42,358 nucleotides of DNA from an uncultured Bacteroidales bacterium (GTDB lineage Bacteria > Bacteroidota > Bacteroidia > Bacteroidales > Paludibacteraceae): NCBI GenBank assembly GCA_934667275.1, contig CAKULK010000018.1, positions 1-42,358 on the forward strand, read 5' to 3'. Shown here piece after piece: positions 1 through 9,126 of this stretch; the first letter of the stretch is position 1; the number at the start of each line of letters is the position of its first letter. The notes under the pieces were generated by a model that searched no databases, was not told where the DNA came from, and saw nothing but the letters and a program-made list of their open reading frames with translations. The translations under genes and the position numbers were made by a program.

Positions 1-90
1 CGACAAACGAGTCAACCTTATACGTATTTTAACAAAACAAACACGGAAACGAGTCAACCCGAAAACGGACAAAGCACAAACTAAGCAGGT

Positions 91-150
91 CGCTGTTATC
101 TACCGTATATCTACCGTGTATCTACCGTATATGTACCGTGTTTAACAGCG
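91..150. repeat. 11-bp tandem repeat array (4 units) inside an inverted repeat
   Basis: Four consecutive 11-bp units lie at 100-143: CTACCGTATAT, CTACCGTGTAT, CTACCGTATAT and GTACCGTGTTT. The array is bracketed by an exact 8-bp inverted repeat, CGCTGTTA at 91-98 and TAACAGCG at 143-150. It sits beyond the terminator of the leftward secreted-protein gene. The rest of 1-90 shows two copies of ACGAGTCAACC (about 8-18 and 49-59) and no gene that I can support. Confidence 0.8.
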
Positions 151-160
151 CAAAAGACAC

Positions 161-192
161 AAAAAAAGCTGCCCTGTTTCGGGCAGCCTTTT
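161..192 (-). terminator. Rho-independent terminator of the secreted beta-helix gene
   Basis: A 7-bp GC-rich stem GCTGCCC (168-174) / GGGCAGC (181-187) with a 6-nt loop is followed, in the leftward direction, by a seven-U tract (complement of A161-167). It begins about 40 nt after the stop codon at 236. Confidence 0.85.
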
Positions 193-235
193 GAAATATA
201 TGTGTATGCAAGGTCGGCTTGCACACCATTAATGA

Positions 236-2971
236 TTACTCAACGATTTGACCCATCATATTGTAGGTCTTGCCATCGCGGATAATCAAGACTTGACCAT
301 TGCGAATAATCTTTTGAACCTCAGCACCTGCAACGTCAATGTCCTCAACATCAGTGCCAGGACCTTGTTGGATAGCCTTGCCTTCGAAAGCACCTGCATA
401 GGTGAACTCAGCACGCTCTGTACCGTAGATGTCGGTTGTAACATCAGCAAGACGAGCCACACCGAGATTAACGTCACCATTGGAAGCGTCAACCAAGTCA
501 AGAATACCTTGTGCAAGGTTCTCGAACACAACAGACTCTACGCTCTTAGCAGTAGTCTCATGAATAGTCTTGTAATCAACCAAAGCCTTAATAGAATCTG
601 CACTGCCTACATAAGATTTGGTGCAATAAACATTGTTCTCCATAATGCCTGCGGGGCTTACCAATGCGTTAGCAAAACCAGCCTCATTGGAGACAACCAA
701 GTTGTTCTTTACAGAAGCCTTTCCGGAAACAGCCTTGATAAGGCAGATTTTAGCAGCCGAAGCATTAGCCACCTTGTTGGTTTGCTCTGCCATGGCTACG
801 GTGTTGTGCTCAATCACAACAGTGTCAGCAGCCGAAGCACCTTGAATGCCCACCAATGCGATATTGTCGGCAGCAGTAGCGAGTACGTTGAAGCCCGATA
901 CATAGTTGTTGCGGATATACCACTTACCTGCATTGGCAACGATACCATAGATACCTGCAGCTTCAACATTGGCATTTGTAGCCAACTCCTGAATCATATT
1001 GCCTTCGATATTGAACTCGCCTTCAGTATTCTGATAGCCCCAAATACCATAACTGAGCATACCAGTGGCTGTTTGGTTAATCTTGATGGTGTTGTTTTTG
1101 ATAGTAGCGCCATTAATACCACCCATAAAAATACCACGAGTACGAGCCACAATTTCGTTGTTGGAAATAGTAACGTTAGCAGGTTTTACCTTGCCAGTAG
1201 TTGTCAATTGGAAATAGATGCCTTGGTCAGCAGTACCCTTGTTAGCCTCAATATAGTTGCCATCCACAACAATGTTCTCAGGAGCATAGTCCGTACCCTT
1301 CTGTGAACGGATTGTGATAGGATAAATGGAACTACCTACACCATTTTCTGCAATCAAGTTGCAGTTCTTGATAGTGGTGTTCTTCACATTACCATACACC
1401 AAAACCGGACCATTCAGTTTGTGGCAACCTGCTACAGACTTGATAGTAAGATAGTTTTCTTCGCTACCATTGAAACTACCATCCAATACAACGTTCTTTG
1501 TCTCAACGCTTGCGCAAGTGTGGGTGAGGGTCATGTCGCAACCGATACAGATATTGCCCGAAGGACCTGCATTGTCACCTGCTTGAGAGAAGGAAATGGT
1601 GCGAGCCTCTGCCTTATCAACTGTCAGAGTAACGGTGTAGTCAGTCGGGTTCTGGAGACCAACATTCTTAGGTTCAGCAAGGTCGGTAGCCACTTGGAAA
1701 GTAACATCGCCCGAAACCATATTGTCTTTAGCGTAGTTGTTGTAAGCCGTAAATGCTTCTGCAAGACTTGCATAATCGCAACCATCCAGAATACCGATGG
1801 TATAGTTGCCACGCATACTGAGGATTTGGATAGTAGCAGTACCCTTGCCCATAGTTTCGTAGGTGGTGTTGCCATCTTTGTTGTATTTGGTGATGTCGCC
1901 GATAACCTCTACATAGTCGCCTACGGCAGCAATGGTTTTGCCATCAACAGGCTTTACTTGGAATGCCTCAAAGACTTCTCCACCATCTTTGGTATCTGCC
2001 ATCCAAACGGAGTAGTTTTTATATTTACTCATATCATCAGAAGGAGTACCAACCAATGCGGTTACATAACCACGAATAAGATACTTACCACCCTCGGCAG
2101 CAACGTTGTTTGCCGTGACAGTTTTTGCAATTTCAACGGCTTGTGCACAAGAAATAGGAGTAGCCTCCGTAACGGTGACAGCACAAGTGGCAGTCAGTTC
2201 ACCAGCAGTAGCGGTGATATTTGTAGTTCCTGTTGCTAAAGCCCAAATAGTTCCATCCGTGCCAACAGTAGCCACATTCATTTCAGAAGAAGACCACACA
2301 ACCGAGGTTATAGCCTCTGCAGGTGTAAGAGTTGCTTTCAACTGTGCAGACTTATATTGCTCAATAGTCAAAGTCTCTTTATCAAGCACAATGGCAGTAG
2401 CAGGAACATCCTTTACCTCACCTATAAAATCAGCAGAGTAGAATTCAATGCGTTTGTTTTTCTTGGTGTCTGTATTTGTTACATTATAAAGGAACTTGTA
2501 GTATTTGTTTGCCCAAGTTTTTCCTTCAGGAATAGCAAATTCGACAACCGCATTTGCATTCTTCATTTTTGTCAAATCATCCGCAGTAGCCCATATGGTG
2601 TCTCCTGCCACATTGGATTCATCAGATACTATAAGAGCAAATGAATTAACAGTAAGACCATTGTTCGCTTTATGCGTAACTACTACTTTAGTTATTGTAG
2701 CCGCAATGGAATTCTTACTAAAAATAGCGCGGTTAACGGCTGTGATATTTTTACCACCAATACCCCAGCCTCCAATGCCACCCTGCTCTGTAGAAACATT
2801 GGCATTAGCCTGTGCAGTCCACGTAATACCATTAACAACGATATCGCCAGACCCTGTGTAACTAAAGTTGGTACCTTTCTCGGCAACAACTTGATATGCC
2901 ACACTTTCTGCAGCAATCATACATCCCACACTGGTCAAAAGTGCGGCAAAAAAGATAGATAATCTTTTCAT
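236..2971 (-). CDS. Large secreted protein with Ig-like domain and right-handed beta-helix
   Basis: A 911-residue exported protein of unknown specific function. A hydrophobic leader (residues 1-20) is seen; Cys17 after SVG could make it a lipoprotein, but the lipobox is poor, so ordinary signal peptidase I cleavage near AES is as likely. Residues about 190-269 are a bacterial Ig-like (BIG2) domain with the typical VVWSSS and GTTNITA motifs. About 270-390 looks like an OB-fold-like domain (YLIRGYVTAL, GDYVEVIGDI). From about 390 to 850 there are beta-helix style repeats rich in N-N-x-I (for example TISNNEIV, ATIKNNTIKI). The last 25 residues (RNGQVLIIRDGKTYNMMGQ) resemble the short conserved C-terminal tails of Bacteroidales surface proteins, possibly a secretion or anchoring signal. 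It is probably cell-surface or secreted, perhaps binding or cleaving polysaccharide, but no catalytic residues are recognised. No clear promoter was found upstream. Confidence 0.85.
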   Translation of the reverse strand: MKRLSIFFAALLTSVGCMIAAESVAYQVVAEKGTNFSYTGSGDIVVNGITWTAQANANVSTEQGGIGGWGIGGKNITAVNRAIFSKNSIAATITKVVVTHKANNGLTVNSFALIVSDESNVAGDTIWATADDLTKMKNANAVVEFAIPEGKTWANKYYKFLYNVTNTDTKKNKRIEFYSADFIGEVKDVPATAIVLDKETLTIEQYKSAQLKATLTPAEAITSVVWSSSEMNVATVGTDGTIWALATGTTNITATAGELTATCAVTVTEATPISCAQAVEIAKTVTANNVAAEGGKYLIRGYVTALVGTPSDDMSKYKNYSVWMADTKDGGEVFEAFQVKPVDGKTIAAVGDYVEVIGDITKYNKDGNTTYETMGKGTATIQILSMRGNYTIGILDGCDYASLAEAFTAYNNYAKDNMVSGDVTFQVATDLAEPKNVGLQNPTDYTVTLTVDKAEARTISFSQAGDNAGPSGNICIGCDMTLTHTCASVETKNVVLDGSFNGSEENYLTIKSVAGCHKLNGPVLVYGNVKNTTIKNCNLIAENGVGSSIYPITIRSQKGTDYAPENIVVDGNYIEANKGTADQGIYFQLTTTGKVKPANVTISNNEIVARTRGIFMGGINGATIKNNTIKINQTATGMLSYGIWGYQNTEGEFNIEGNMIQELATNANVEAAGIYGIVANAGKWYIRNNYVSGFNVLATAADNIALVGIQGASAADTVVIEHNTVAMAEQTNKVANASAAKICLIKAVSGKASVKNNLVVSNEAGFANALVSPAGIMENNVYCTKSYVGSADSIKALVDYKTIHETTAKSVESVVFENLAQGILDLVDASNGDVNLGVARLADVTTDIYGTERAEFTYAGAFEGKAIQQGPGTDVEDIDVAGAEVQKIIRNGQVLIIRDGKTYNMMGQIVE

Positions 2972-3043
2972 AAATGATTTGATTTAGTTGGTTAAATAAT
3001 TTAGTTGTATATTCAATTTTGTTCATTTTCAAGGATGTGCGAT

Positions 3044-3403
3044 TCAATTATTGTGGTCGAGACGCTCGGCTGCCACCTGCGCCATCCATTGTTTGAAGGG
3101 CTCTGCCTTGGGAGATGGAATGGATTGAATAAGGCGGAAAAGTTGCTCAGAATCAGCGACATCCGTTTTGTAAAACTTGCCATCCGCTGATTGTAATTTC
3201 AGTTGGTTACAATTTGTAACCGACTCATTTCCCTCTTTCTTTAGTCTATTCTTCAAGACTTTCCAATAGTTTCGTGCGTCTGCACTATCAGTTAGTACCT
3301 GAACAACATCCACAACAGAGAAATACCATTTTTCCTGCTCGGAATCCCATACGGTACGGACTTTTTTATCTTCAAAGAGTTGTATTTGCTGCTCGTGACT
3401 CAT
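3044..3403 (-). pseudogene. Truncated BRO-N domain protein (prophage antirepressor type)
   Basis: The 119 residues match the N-terminal BRO domain of the antirepressor-like proteins common in Bacteroidales. The signature FEDKKVRTVWD, then WYFSVVDVVQVLT, NYWKVLKNRLKKEG, and TDVADSEQLFRLIQSIPSPKAEPFK is well kept. From family knowledge, full-length relatives continue for about another 150 residues after the segment ending ERLD. Here the frame stops three residues later (HNN, then TGA), and nothing of the missing part is visible in 2972-3043. It is therefore a deletion remnant or a stand-alone DNA-binding domain. Its own promoter (3474-3504) is intact, so it may still be expressed. No phage or plasmid genes adjoin it. 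Confidence 0.75.
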
Positions 3404-3473
3404 TGCAATTAGATTTGGTTTGACTGCGTGTGCTACTTTCGAGTTCTCAAAAAATACTGCTACAAATTCGGGG

Positions 3474-3504
3474 CAAAGTTACAACTATTTTCCGAAATGT
3501 GCAA
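3474..3504 (-). promoter_or_regulatory. Promoter of the truncated BRO gene
   Basis: On the minus strand, TTG (3504-3502), 20 nt, then TAACTTTG (3481-3474) fit the Bacteroidetes -33/-7 consensus. It leaves an untranslated leader of about 65 nt before the ATG at 3403. Confidence 0.7.
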
Positions 3505-3525
3505 TAGGATATAAAAATAAAATAG

Positions 3526-3557
3526 TTTGCAAAAGTGAGATTTTTTTTGTAACTTTG
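3526..3557 (+). promoter_or_regulatory. Promoter of dnaX operon
   Basis: TTTG (3526-3529), 20 nt, TAACTTTG (3550-3557). This is a perfect Bacteroidetes -33/-7 pair, back to back with the BRO promoter. The dnaX ATG lies 73 nt after the -7 box. Confidence 0.8.
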
Positions 3558-3630
3558 CGGGCTAAACGAATTTGGGGATTTTACAGACAAAATTATTTAT
3601 CAGTCAATCCCCAAACAAATCGCGAATAAG

Positions 3631-5457
3631 ATGGAAAATTATATTGTATCGGCACGCAAATACCGTCCGAGCACGTTTGAGAGCGTGGTGGGGCAGCAGG
3701 CACTGACGCAGACGCTGCGCAATGCCATCCGCACCAACCATCTGGCGCATGCGTACCTGTTCTGCGGACCGCGCGGCGTGGGCAAGACGACCTGTGCGCG
3801 TATCTTTGCCAAGACCATCAACTGCCTGAACCCGACGCCCGACCATGACGCCTGCAATGAGTGCGAGTCGTGCGTAGCGTTCAACGAGCAGCGGTCGTTC
3901 AACATCCACGAGTTGGACGCGGCGTCCAACAACTCGGTGGAGGACATCCGCTCGCTGATAGACCAGGTGCGTATCCCGCCGCAGGTGGGCAAGTACAGCG
4001 TGTATATCATCGACGAGGTGCACATGCTGTCGCAGGGGGCGTTCAACGCGCTGCTGAAGACATTGGAGGAGCCACCCTCGTACGCCATTTTCATCTTAGC
4101 GACGACGGAGAAACACAAGGTACTGCCGACTATATTGAGCCGCTGCCAGGTGTACGACTTCAGCCGCATCACCGTGGCGGACACCATTCACCACCTGCAA
4201 TACGTGGCGAAACAAGAGGGCGTGGACGTGTCGGAAGAGGCACTGAACGTGGTGGCACAAAAGGCGGACGGCGGTATGCGCGACGCGCTGAGTATCTTCG
4301 ACCAATTGGTGTCGTTCTGCGGCAACCACATCACCTACGAGCAGGCGATAGAGGTACTGAATGTGTTGGATACGGACTACTATTTCCGCCTTGTGGACGC
4401 GGCATTGGAGGGGCGTGTGAGCGACGCGCTGCTGCTGCTGAACGAGGTGCTGCAGAAGGGCTTTGACGCGGGTAACTTTGTGACGGGCTTTGCGCAACAC
4501 CTACGCGATGTATTAGTGAGCAAGGACGCGGCGACGGTGCAACTGCTGGAGACCTCGGATGCGATACGTCGGCACTATGCCGAGCAGGCACAAAGGTGCA
4601 GCGCACGGTGGCTGTTTCAGGCATTGGACGTGATGAATACGTGCGACATCAACTATCGCACCGCGCGCAACAAACGACTGACGGTGGAGTTGGCGTTGGT
4701 GAAATTAGGACAGATAGCCATGCCGGCAACGGACTCCCCCCAGCCCCCTCAAGAACACCCCGCTACGCCCACGGGCTTGCAGGGACCCCGCGTCGGAGGA
4801 GGTGCGGCACCAACTACACAGCCAACAATGAAGCCTGCAACAGCCCCACAGCCTGTAGCACAACCTGTTGCGTCAAAAACGACGCGAGACGCGTCGTCTC
4901 CACAAGCGACAGCCACCACTCCGCAAGCGACAACTGCTGCACCACAGACTCAGCCACCTACACCACCAAAGGCACAACCGTTGCCGCAGATGGGCAAACT
5001 GCCGTCACTCGGCAACCTCGGCGTAGTGAACAAGCCCCAGGCACAAACAACAGCAACCACGCAAACCACGGCACCGACCGACCAACCGAAACGCGAGACC
5101 CCTTTTACACGTGACCAACTCATAGACGCGTGGGTTGGTCTCAGCAAACACTTCCCGCGTGAAGAGCGTCTGCTGGCGATGTTGTCCGCTGCCACCCCTG
5201 AGATATTGAACCCGCGGCTGTGCCGCATCACGGTAGCCAACCCGTGGCAGAAACAGGAGTTCGCCAAGTTCGGAAAGCAGGTGATGAACATCGTGCGCGA
5301 ACAACTGAAGAACGACTACCTGATGCTGCAGGTGGATGTGGAGACGCGCACAGAGACCGCGCGTGCTTACACTGCGGCAGAGAAGTACAAGTTGCTTGCC
5401 AAACAGAACCCGCATTTGGAGGAACTGAAAAATAAGATGAATCTGCAATTAGAGTAA
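3631..5457 (+). CDS. dnaX: DNA polymerase III subunit gamma/tau
   Basis: Clamp-loader ATPase of the replicative polymerase; it drives loading of the beta clamp and tethers polymerase cores. Seen in 608 residues: Walker A GPRGVGKTT (46-54 region), the zinc-binding cysteines of the CLNPTPDHDACNECESC segment, Walker B IIDEVHML, and sensor LSRCQVYDF, then the helical domain III. Residues about 370-520 form a long Pro/Thr/Gln/Ala-rich linker, and about 520-608 a tau-like C-terminal domain. The linker DNA contains an 8-bp perfect palindrome (4879-4897) preceded by A5, but the heptamer is not a good slippery site. The gene ends TAA TAG and the next ORF begins 6 nt later in the same frame, so the two are probably co-transcribed. 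Start ATG 3631 gives the usual N-terminus (xxYxxxARKYRP). Confidence 0.97.
   Translation: MENYIVSARKYRPSTFESVVGQQALTQTLRNAIRTNHLAHAYLFCGPRGVGKTTCARIFAKTINCLNPTPDHDACNECESCVAFNEQRSFNIHELDAASNNSVEDIRSLIDQVRIPPQVGKYSVYIIDEVHMLSQGAFNALLKTLEEPPSYAIFILATTEKHKVLPTILSRCQVYDFSRITVADTIHHLQYVAKQEGVDVSEEALNVVAQKADGGMRDALSIFDQLVSFCGNHITYEQAIEVLNVLDTDYYFRLVDAALEGRVSDALLLLNEVLQKGFDAGNFVTGFAQHLRDVLVSKDAATVQLLETSDAIRRHYAEQAQRCSARWLFQALDVMNTCDINYRTARNKRLTVELALVKLGQIAMPATDSPQPPQEHPATPTGLQGPRVGGGAAPTTQPTMKPATAPQPVAQPVASKTTRDASSPQATATTPQATTAAPQTQPPTPPKAQPLPQMGKLPSLGNLGVVNKPQAQTTATTQTTAPTDQPKRETPFTRDQLIDAWVGLSKHFPREERLLAMLSAATPEILNPRLCRITVANPWQKQEFAKFGKQVMNIVREQLKNDYLMLQVDVETRTETARAYTAAEKYKLLAKQNPHLEELKNKMNLQLE
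4879..4897. repeat. Palindrome within the dnaX linker
   Basis: Exact ACGACGCG-AGA-CGCGTCGT, 8-bp arms and 3-nt loop, in the region coding for the Pro/Thr-rich linker of DnaX. A run of five A precedes it. Confidence 0.55.
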
Positions 5458-5463
5458 TAGAAT

Positions 5464-7266
5464 ATGAACGTATTGAATATACTGCTTTTCTCATTTGCAC
5501 TGCTGACGGACGTGCATGTGAGCAACACCAATCCACAGCCGCTGGAGGACTTGCAACGGTCGGTGGCGGATATCAACGCGATGCCCGATGTGGACTTTGT
5601 GATTGTGTCGGGCGACCTGACCGAATCGGGCGACCGCCGCGCCTTGGAGACGGTGAAGGGCGAACTGGATAAACTGCGTGTGCCGTACTACGCCACCTCG
5701 GGCAACCACGAGACCACATGGTCGGAGTCGGGCGTGATGGACTTCAGCCGCGTGTTCGGGAGCAACCGTTTTGCGTTCACCTACGACAACACGTATTTTA
5801 TCGGTTTCAATTCAGGACCGGTAATCCGTATGGCGGACGGACACGTGGCACCGCAGGACATCGCATGGCTGCAAAGCAAGTTGGACAGCGTTGCTAATCA
5901 AGGCGATAGCAAGATTATCGTGGTGACGCACTACCCGTTGCAGAACGGCGATGTGGACAACTGGTTCGATGTGACGGACGTGCTGCGCCGCTACAATGTG
6001 CAGTGCATCATCGGCGGGCACTACCACCGAAACCTGCTGTTTGACTGCGACGGCATACCCGATGTTATCAACCGCTCCAACCTGCGCGGCAACGACAGCA
6101 TCAACGGCTATTCGTGGATAACCGTGACCGACAGCATCCGCGTGAGCGAGAAACGTATCGGGCAAGCCCCCGTACAATGGTTGAGCCTGCCATTCGGGCA
6201 GAAGCATTACGGCGCACCAGACCCTGCGTTGCGTCCCGACTACTCGGTGAACGAGCAATACCGGCAAGTGCGCGAGGTGTGGAGCTGCCAACTGACGGGC
6301 GGTATCTACTCAACTCCAGTGAGCGACGGACACACATTATATATAGGTGATGACATCGGCACGATGTATGCTTTGGACGCACGCACGGGCAAGACAGAAT
6401 GGACGTTTGCCACCGGTATGCGCATTGTGGGTTCACCCGCAGAGGAAGACGGTGTAGTGGTGTTCGGCAGCACCAACGACACCATCTACGGACTGCGTGC
6501 CACGGACGGAAAGCCGCTGTGGCGTGTGCCCACCGGGCAAGCCGTGATGGGGGCTGTCGCCATACACAAGGGCGTGGCGTATATCGGCGGTGGCGACGGC
6601 TATATGCGCGCCATCGACATTCATTCGGGCGAAGTGAAATGGGCGTTTGGCGGATTGGGCAACTACGTGCTGACGCGACCGCTGGTGTACCGCGACAAGT
6701 TGTACTTCGGGTGCTGGGACACCTATTTCTATGCGCTGAACCTCAATGACGGCAGTCTGGTATGGCGTTGGACCAACGGCAAGAGCAACGAGAAACTGTC
6801 TCCTGCCAGTGTGTGGCCCGTAGCGTCGGACGGCAAGATATTCATCACTGCACCCGACCGGTTCTGGACGTGCCTTGATGCCGAGACGGGCGCGCAGATT
6901 TGGCGCACCAACCAATACAAGGTACGCGAGACGGTGGGGCTGAGCGAAAACGGCAAGACCGTCTATTCCAAGTGTATGTGGGACGACATCGTGGCATTGG
7001 ACGCTATGGCGCGCGAGCCTCAAGAGAAATGGGTAGTGAATGCAGGGTTCGGTTACGAACACGACCCGTGTATGCCGTTGGAGAAAGGCGGCACGCTGTG
7101 GGTGGGCACCAAGAACGGTCTGCTCATCGGTATGGACGCCAAGACGGGGCGCGTGATGTGGCGGCACAAGATAGGTAATTCCATTCTCAATACGGTGTTG
7201 CCGTTGAGCGGGAAAGAGTGCATCGTAACAAGCAGCGAGGGGACAATCACGAGAATAAAGTTTTAA
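5464..7266 (+). CDS. Metallophosphoesterase fused to a PQQ-like beta-propeller
   Basis: A 600-residue two-domain protein. The N-terminal calcineurin-like phosphoesterase has all metal-binding blocks: D16-x-H18 in LLTDVHVS, GD at 50-51 (SGDLTES), GNHE at 80-83, THYPL, and GGHYHRN. It hydrolyses phosphate mono- or diesters of unknown identity. From about residue 275 the protein is a PQQ/Kelch-like beta-propeller with repeats such as GTMYALDARTGKTEWTF, TIYGLRATDGKPLWRV and AIDIHSGEVKWAF. Such domains usually fold in the periplasm. The leader is odd: the hydrophobic stretch NILLFSFALL runs straight into the catalytic DVH with no room for signal peptidase cleavage, so the N-terminus may be shortened or the export signal uncleaved. 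It follows dnaX by 6 nt in the same reading frame. Confidence 0.9.
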   Translation: MNVLNILLFSFALLTDVHVSNTNPQPLEDLQRSVADINAMPDVDFVIVSGDLTESGDRRALETVKGELDKLRVPYYATSGNHETTWSESGVMDFSRVFGSNRFAFTYDNTYFIGFNSGPVIRMADGHVAPQDIAWLQSKLDSVANQGDSKIIVVTHYPLQNGDVDNWFDVTDVLRRYNVQCIIGGHYHRNLLFDCDGIPDVINRSNLRGNDSINGYSWITVTDSIRVSEKRIGQAPVQWLSLPFGQKHYGAPDPALRPDYSVNEQYRQVREVWSCQLTGGIYSTPVSDGHTLYIGDDIGTMYALDARTGKTEWTFATGMRIVGSPAEEDGVVVFGSTNDTIYGLRATDGKPLWRVPTGQAVMGAVAIHKGVAYIGGGDGYMRAIDIHSGEVKWAFGGLGNYVLTRPLVYRDKLYFGCWDTYFYALNLNDGSLVWRWTNGKSNEKLSPASVWPVASDGKIFITAPDRFWTCLDAETGAQIWRTNQYKVRETVGLSENGKTVYSKCMWDDIVALDAMAREPQEKWVVNAGFGYEHDPCMPLEKGGTLWVGTKNGLLIGMDAKTGRVMWRHKIGNSILNTVLPLSGKECIVTSSEGTITRIKF

Positions 7267-7298
7267 TTCTTAATTTTTAATTCTTCATTCTTAATTGG
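7263..7298. repeat. AT-rich degenerate direct repeat (TTAATTCTT type)
   Basis: Between the phosphoesterase stop and the next gene, copies of TTAATTCTT / TTAATTTTT / TTCATTCTT follow each other with small changes. It is low-complexity spacer sequence; no hairpin or promoter consensus is visible in it. Confidence 0.5.
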
Positions 7299-7308
7299 CT
7301 GTAGCGAG

Positions 7309-9072
7309 ATGGAGGAAGCGCTTGACCTGAAGAAGTATTTACCCACCACCAAGAAGGAATTGCAGTTGCGTGGTTGGGACGAGGTGGACGTGATTCTCTT
7401 TTCGGGAGACGCGTATATCGATCACCCCGCATTCGGTGCCGCCGTGATTGGGCGCGTACTGGAAGCGGCGGGGTATCGTGTGGCGATAGTGCCTCAACCT
7501 GATTGGCACGGCGACCATCGCGACTTCACCAAGTTGGGGCGTCCGCGGCTGTTCTTCGGCGTGACATCAGGCAGTATGGACTCTATGGTGAACCACTACA
7601 CGGCCGCCAAACGCCTGCGCTCGGACGATGCCTATACGCCTGACGGTCAGGCGGGTAAGCGACCGGACTATTGCACCATCACCTACTGCCGTATCCTCAA
7701 ACAGCACTTCCCCGATGTGCCTGTAGTGATAGGTGGTATCGAGGCGTCTATGCGCCGCCTGACGCACTACGACTATTGGTCCGACCGCCTCATGCCGTCG
7801 ATATTGGTGGACTCGCACGCCGACCTGCTGGTGTACGGCATGGGCGAAAAGCAGATGGTGGAGATAGCACGCCGCGGCATCCGGCACGATATACCGCAGA
7901 CCGCCTATCTGACTGCGCAGAAGCCCGTTATAGATAGCGAAACGATACTCCTGCACAGCCACGAAGAGGCGGTGGCGAACAAGCGCAGTCACGCCGAGAA
8001 TTTCCAACAAATAGAGACGGAGAGCAACAAGATTGTGGCAAAGACCTTGGTACAGCCCGTCGGGAACAAGTGGGTGGTGGTCAATCCCACCTGTCCGACC
8101 ATGACTACCGAAGAGTTGGACGCCATATACGATTTGCCGTTCATGTACCGTCCGCACCCCAAATACAAGGACAAGCGTATTCCCGCCTACGAAATGATAC
8201 GTTTCTCGGTGTGCATGCACCGCGGGTGCTTCGGCGGGTGCAGTTTCTGCACTATCTCCGCCCATCAGGGCAAGCAAATCACCTCACGTTCCGAAGGGAG
8301 TATTCTCCGTCAGATAGACAAACTGAAAGATTTGCCCGAGTGGAAGGGCTACTTGAGCGACCTCGGCGGACCCAGTGCCAATATGTACGGTATGCACGGG
8401 CGCGATATGAGCCTTTGCCAACGTTGCGCACGCCCCAGTTGCTTGCAACCCAATATATGCAAGAACCTCAACCGCGACTTTGCCCCGCTGATGCACATCT
8501 ATCGCGCTGTGGACGGGTTGCCGTACATCAAGAAAGCGTTTGTGGGAAGCGGTATCCGCTATGACTTGATGTCCGAGGACTACGGGCGCGAACTGATTAC
8601 ACGCCACGTGTCGGGACGGCTGAAAGTAGCCCCCGAACACACCTCGGCATCGGTGTTGCGGCTCATGCGCAAGCCCTCGTGGGAGCACTACGAACAGTTC
8701 CGCCAGTTCTTTGAGCGCGTGAACCGTGAGGCGGGTATGCACCAGCAACTGATACCCTATTTCATATCCTCGCACCCGGGATGTACCAACCAGGATATGA
8801 AGCTGTTGGCGCATTTCACACAGCAGATGCACTACCACCCCGAGCAGGTGCAGGACTTCACCCCGACGCCTATGACCTTGTCCACCACAATGTTCTACAC
8901 GGGACTGAACCCGTACACCATGGAACCCGTATTTGTAGCCCGCACCAAGGAGGAGAAACAGAAACAGAATAGTTATTTCTTTTGGTGGAAATCACCTGAT
9001 AATCAACGTACTAACAACAATCAAAACATAAGCAGCAAGTCACATAACGGGGAAAAAAGGAGAAAGAGATAG
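7309..9072 (+). CDS. YgiQ family radical SAM protein (UPF0313)
   Basis: A 587-residue radical S-adenosylmethionine enzyme of the YgiQ family; the substrate is not known to me. The N-terminal B12-binding-like part includes VIGGIEASMRRLTHYDYWSD, a family hallmark. The radical SAM cluster motif CFGGCSFC (C-x3-C-x2-C) begins at residue 307 and would bind a [4Fe-4S] cluster. A second cysteine-rich patch, CQRCARPSCLQPNIC, follows about 70 residues later. The C-terminal DUF3362-like part contains HPGCTNQDM and QVQDFTPTPMT. The tail after about residue 555 is low-complexity and polar. Length is close to the family norm (600-700). It lies 42 nt after the phosphoesterase gene, in the same direction. 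Confidence 0.92.
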   Translation: MEEALDLKKYLPTTKKELQLRGWDEVDVILFSGDAYIDHPAFGAAVIGRVLEAAGYRVAIVPQPDWHGDHRDFTKLGRPRLFFGVTSGSMDSMVNHYTAAKRLRSDDAYTPDGQAGKRPDYCTITYCRILKQHFPDVPVVIGGIEASMRRLTHYDYWSDRLMPSILVDSHADLLVYGMGEKQMVEIARRGIRHDIPQTAYLTAQKPVIDSETILLHSHEEAVANKRSHAENFQQIETESNKIVAKTLVQPVGNKWVVVNPTCPTMTTEELDAIYDLPFMYRPHPKYKDKRIPAYEMIRFSVCMHRGCFGGCSFCTISAHQGKQITSRSEGSILRQIDKLKDLPEWKGYLSDLGGPSANMYGMHGRDMSLCQRCARPSCLQPNICKNLNRDFAPLMHIYRAVDGLPYIKKAFVGSGIRYDLMSEDYGRELITRHVSGRLKVAPEHTSASVLRLMRKPSWEHYEQFRQFFERVNREAGMHQQLIPYFISSHPGCTNQDMKLLAHFTQQMHYHPEQVQDFTPTPMTLSTTMFYTGLNPYTMEPVFVARTKEEKQKQNSYFFWWKSPDNQRTNNNQNISSKSHNGEKRRKR

Positions 9073-9126
9073 CGTGAATGGTACAGCATTTGTAGAAGAT
9101 AAAACCGTAGATTGAGAATTGTCTTT

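Noticed and set aside
248..2239. Long open frames on the plus strand opposite the beta-helix gene (352 and 272 codons)
   Set aside because: They are antisense to a well-supported secreted protein, rich in Cys, Asn and Ile in the manner of a shadow frame, and lack any known domain, promoter or leader.
4870..5114. Possible -1 programmed frameshift in dnaX (A5 run before an 8-bp hairpin, -1 frame open to 5114)
   Set aside because: In the coding frame the site reads TCA AAA ACG, so the A-site tRNA for ACG would not re-pair on AAC. The hairpin begins at the slip site with no spacer. The palindrome is better explained as linker insertion.
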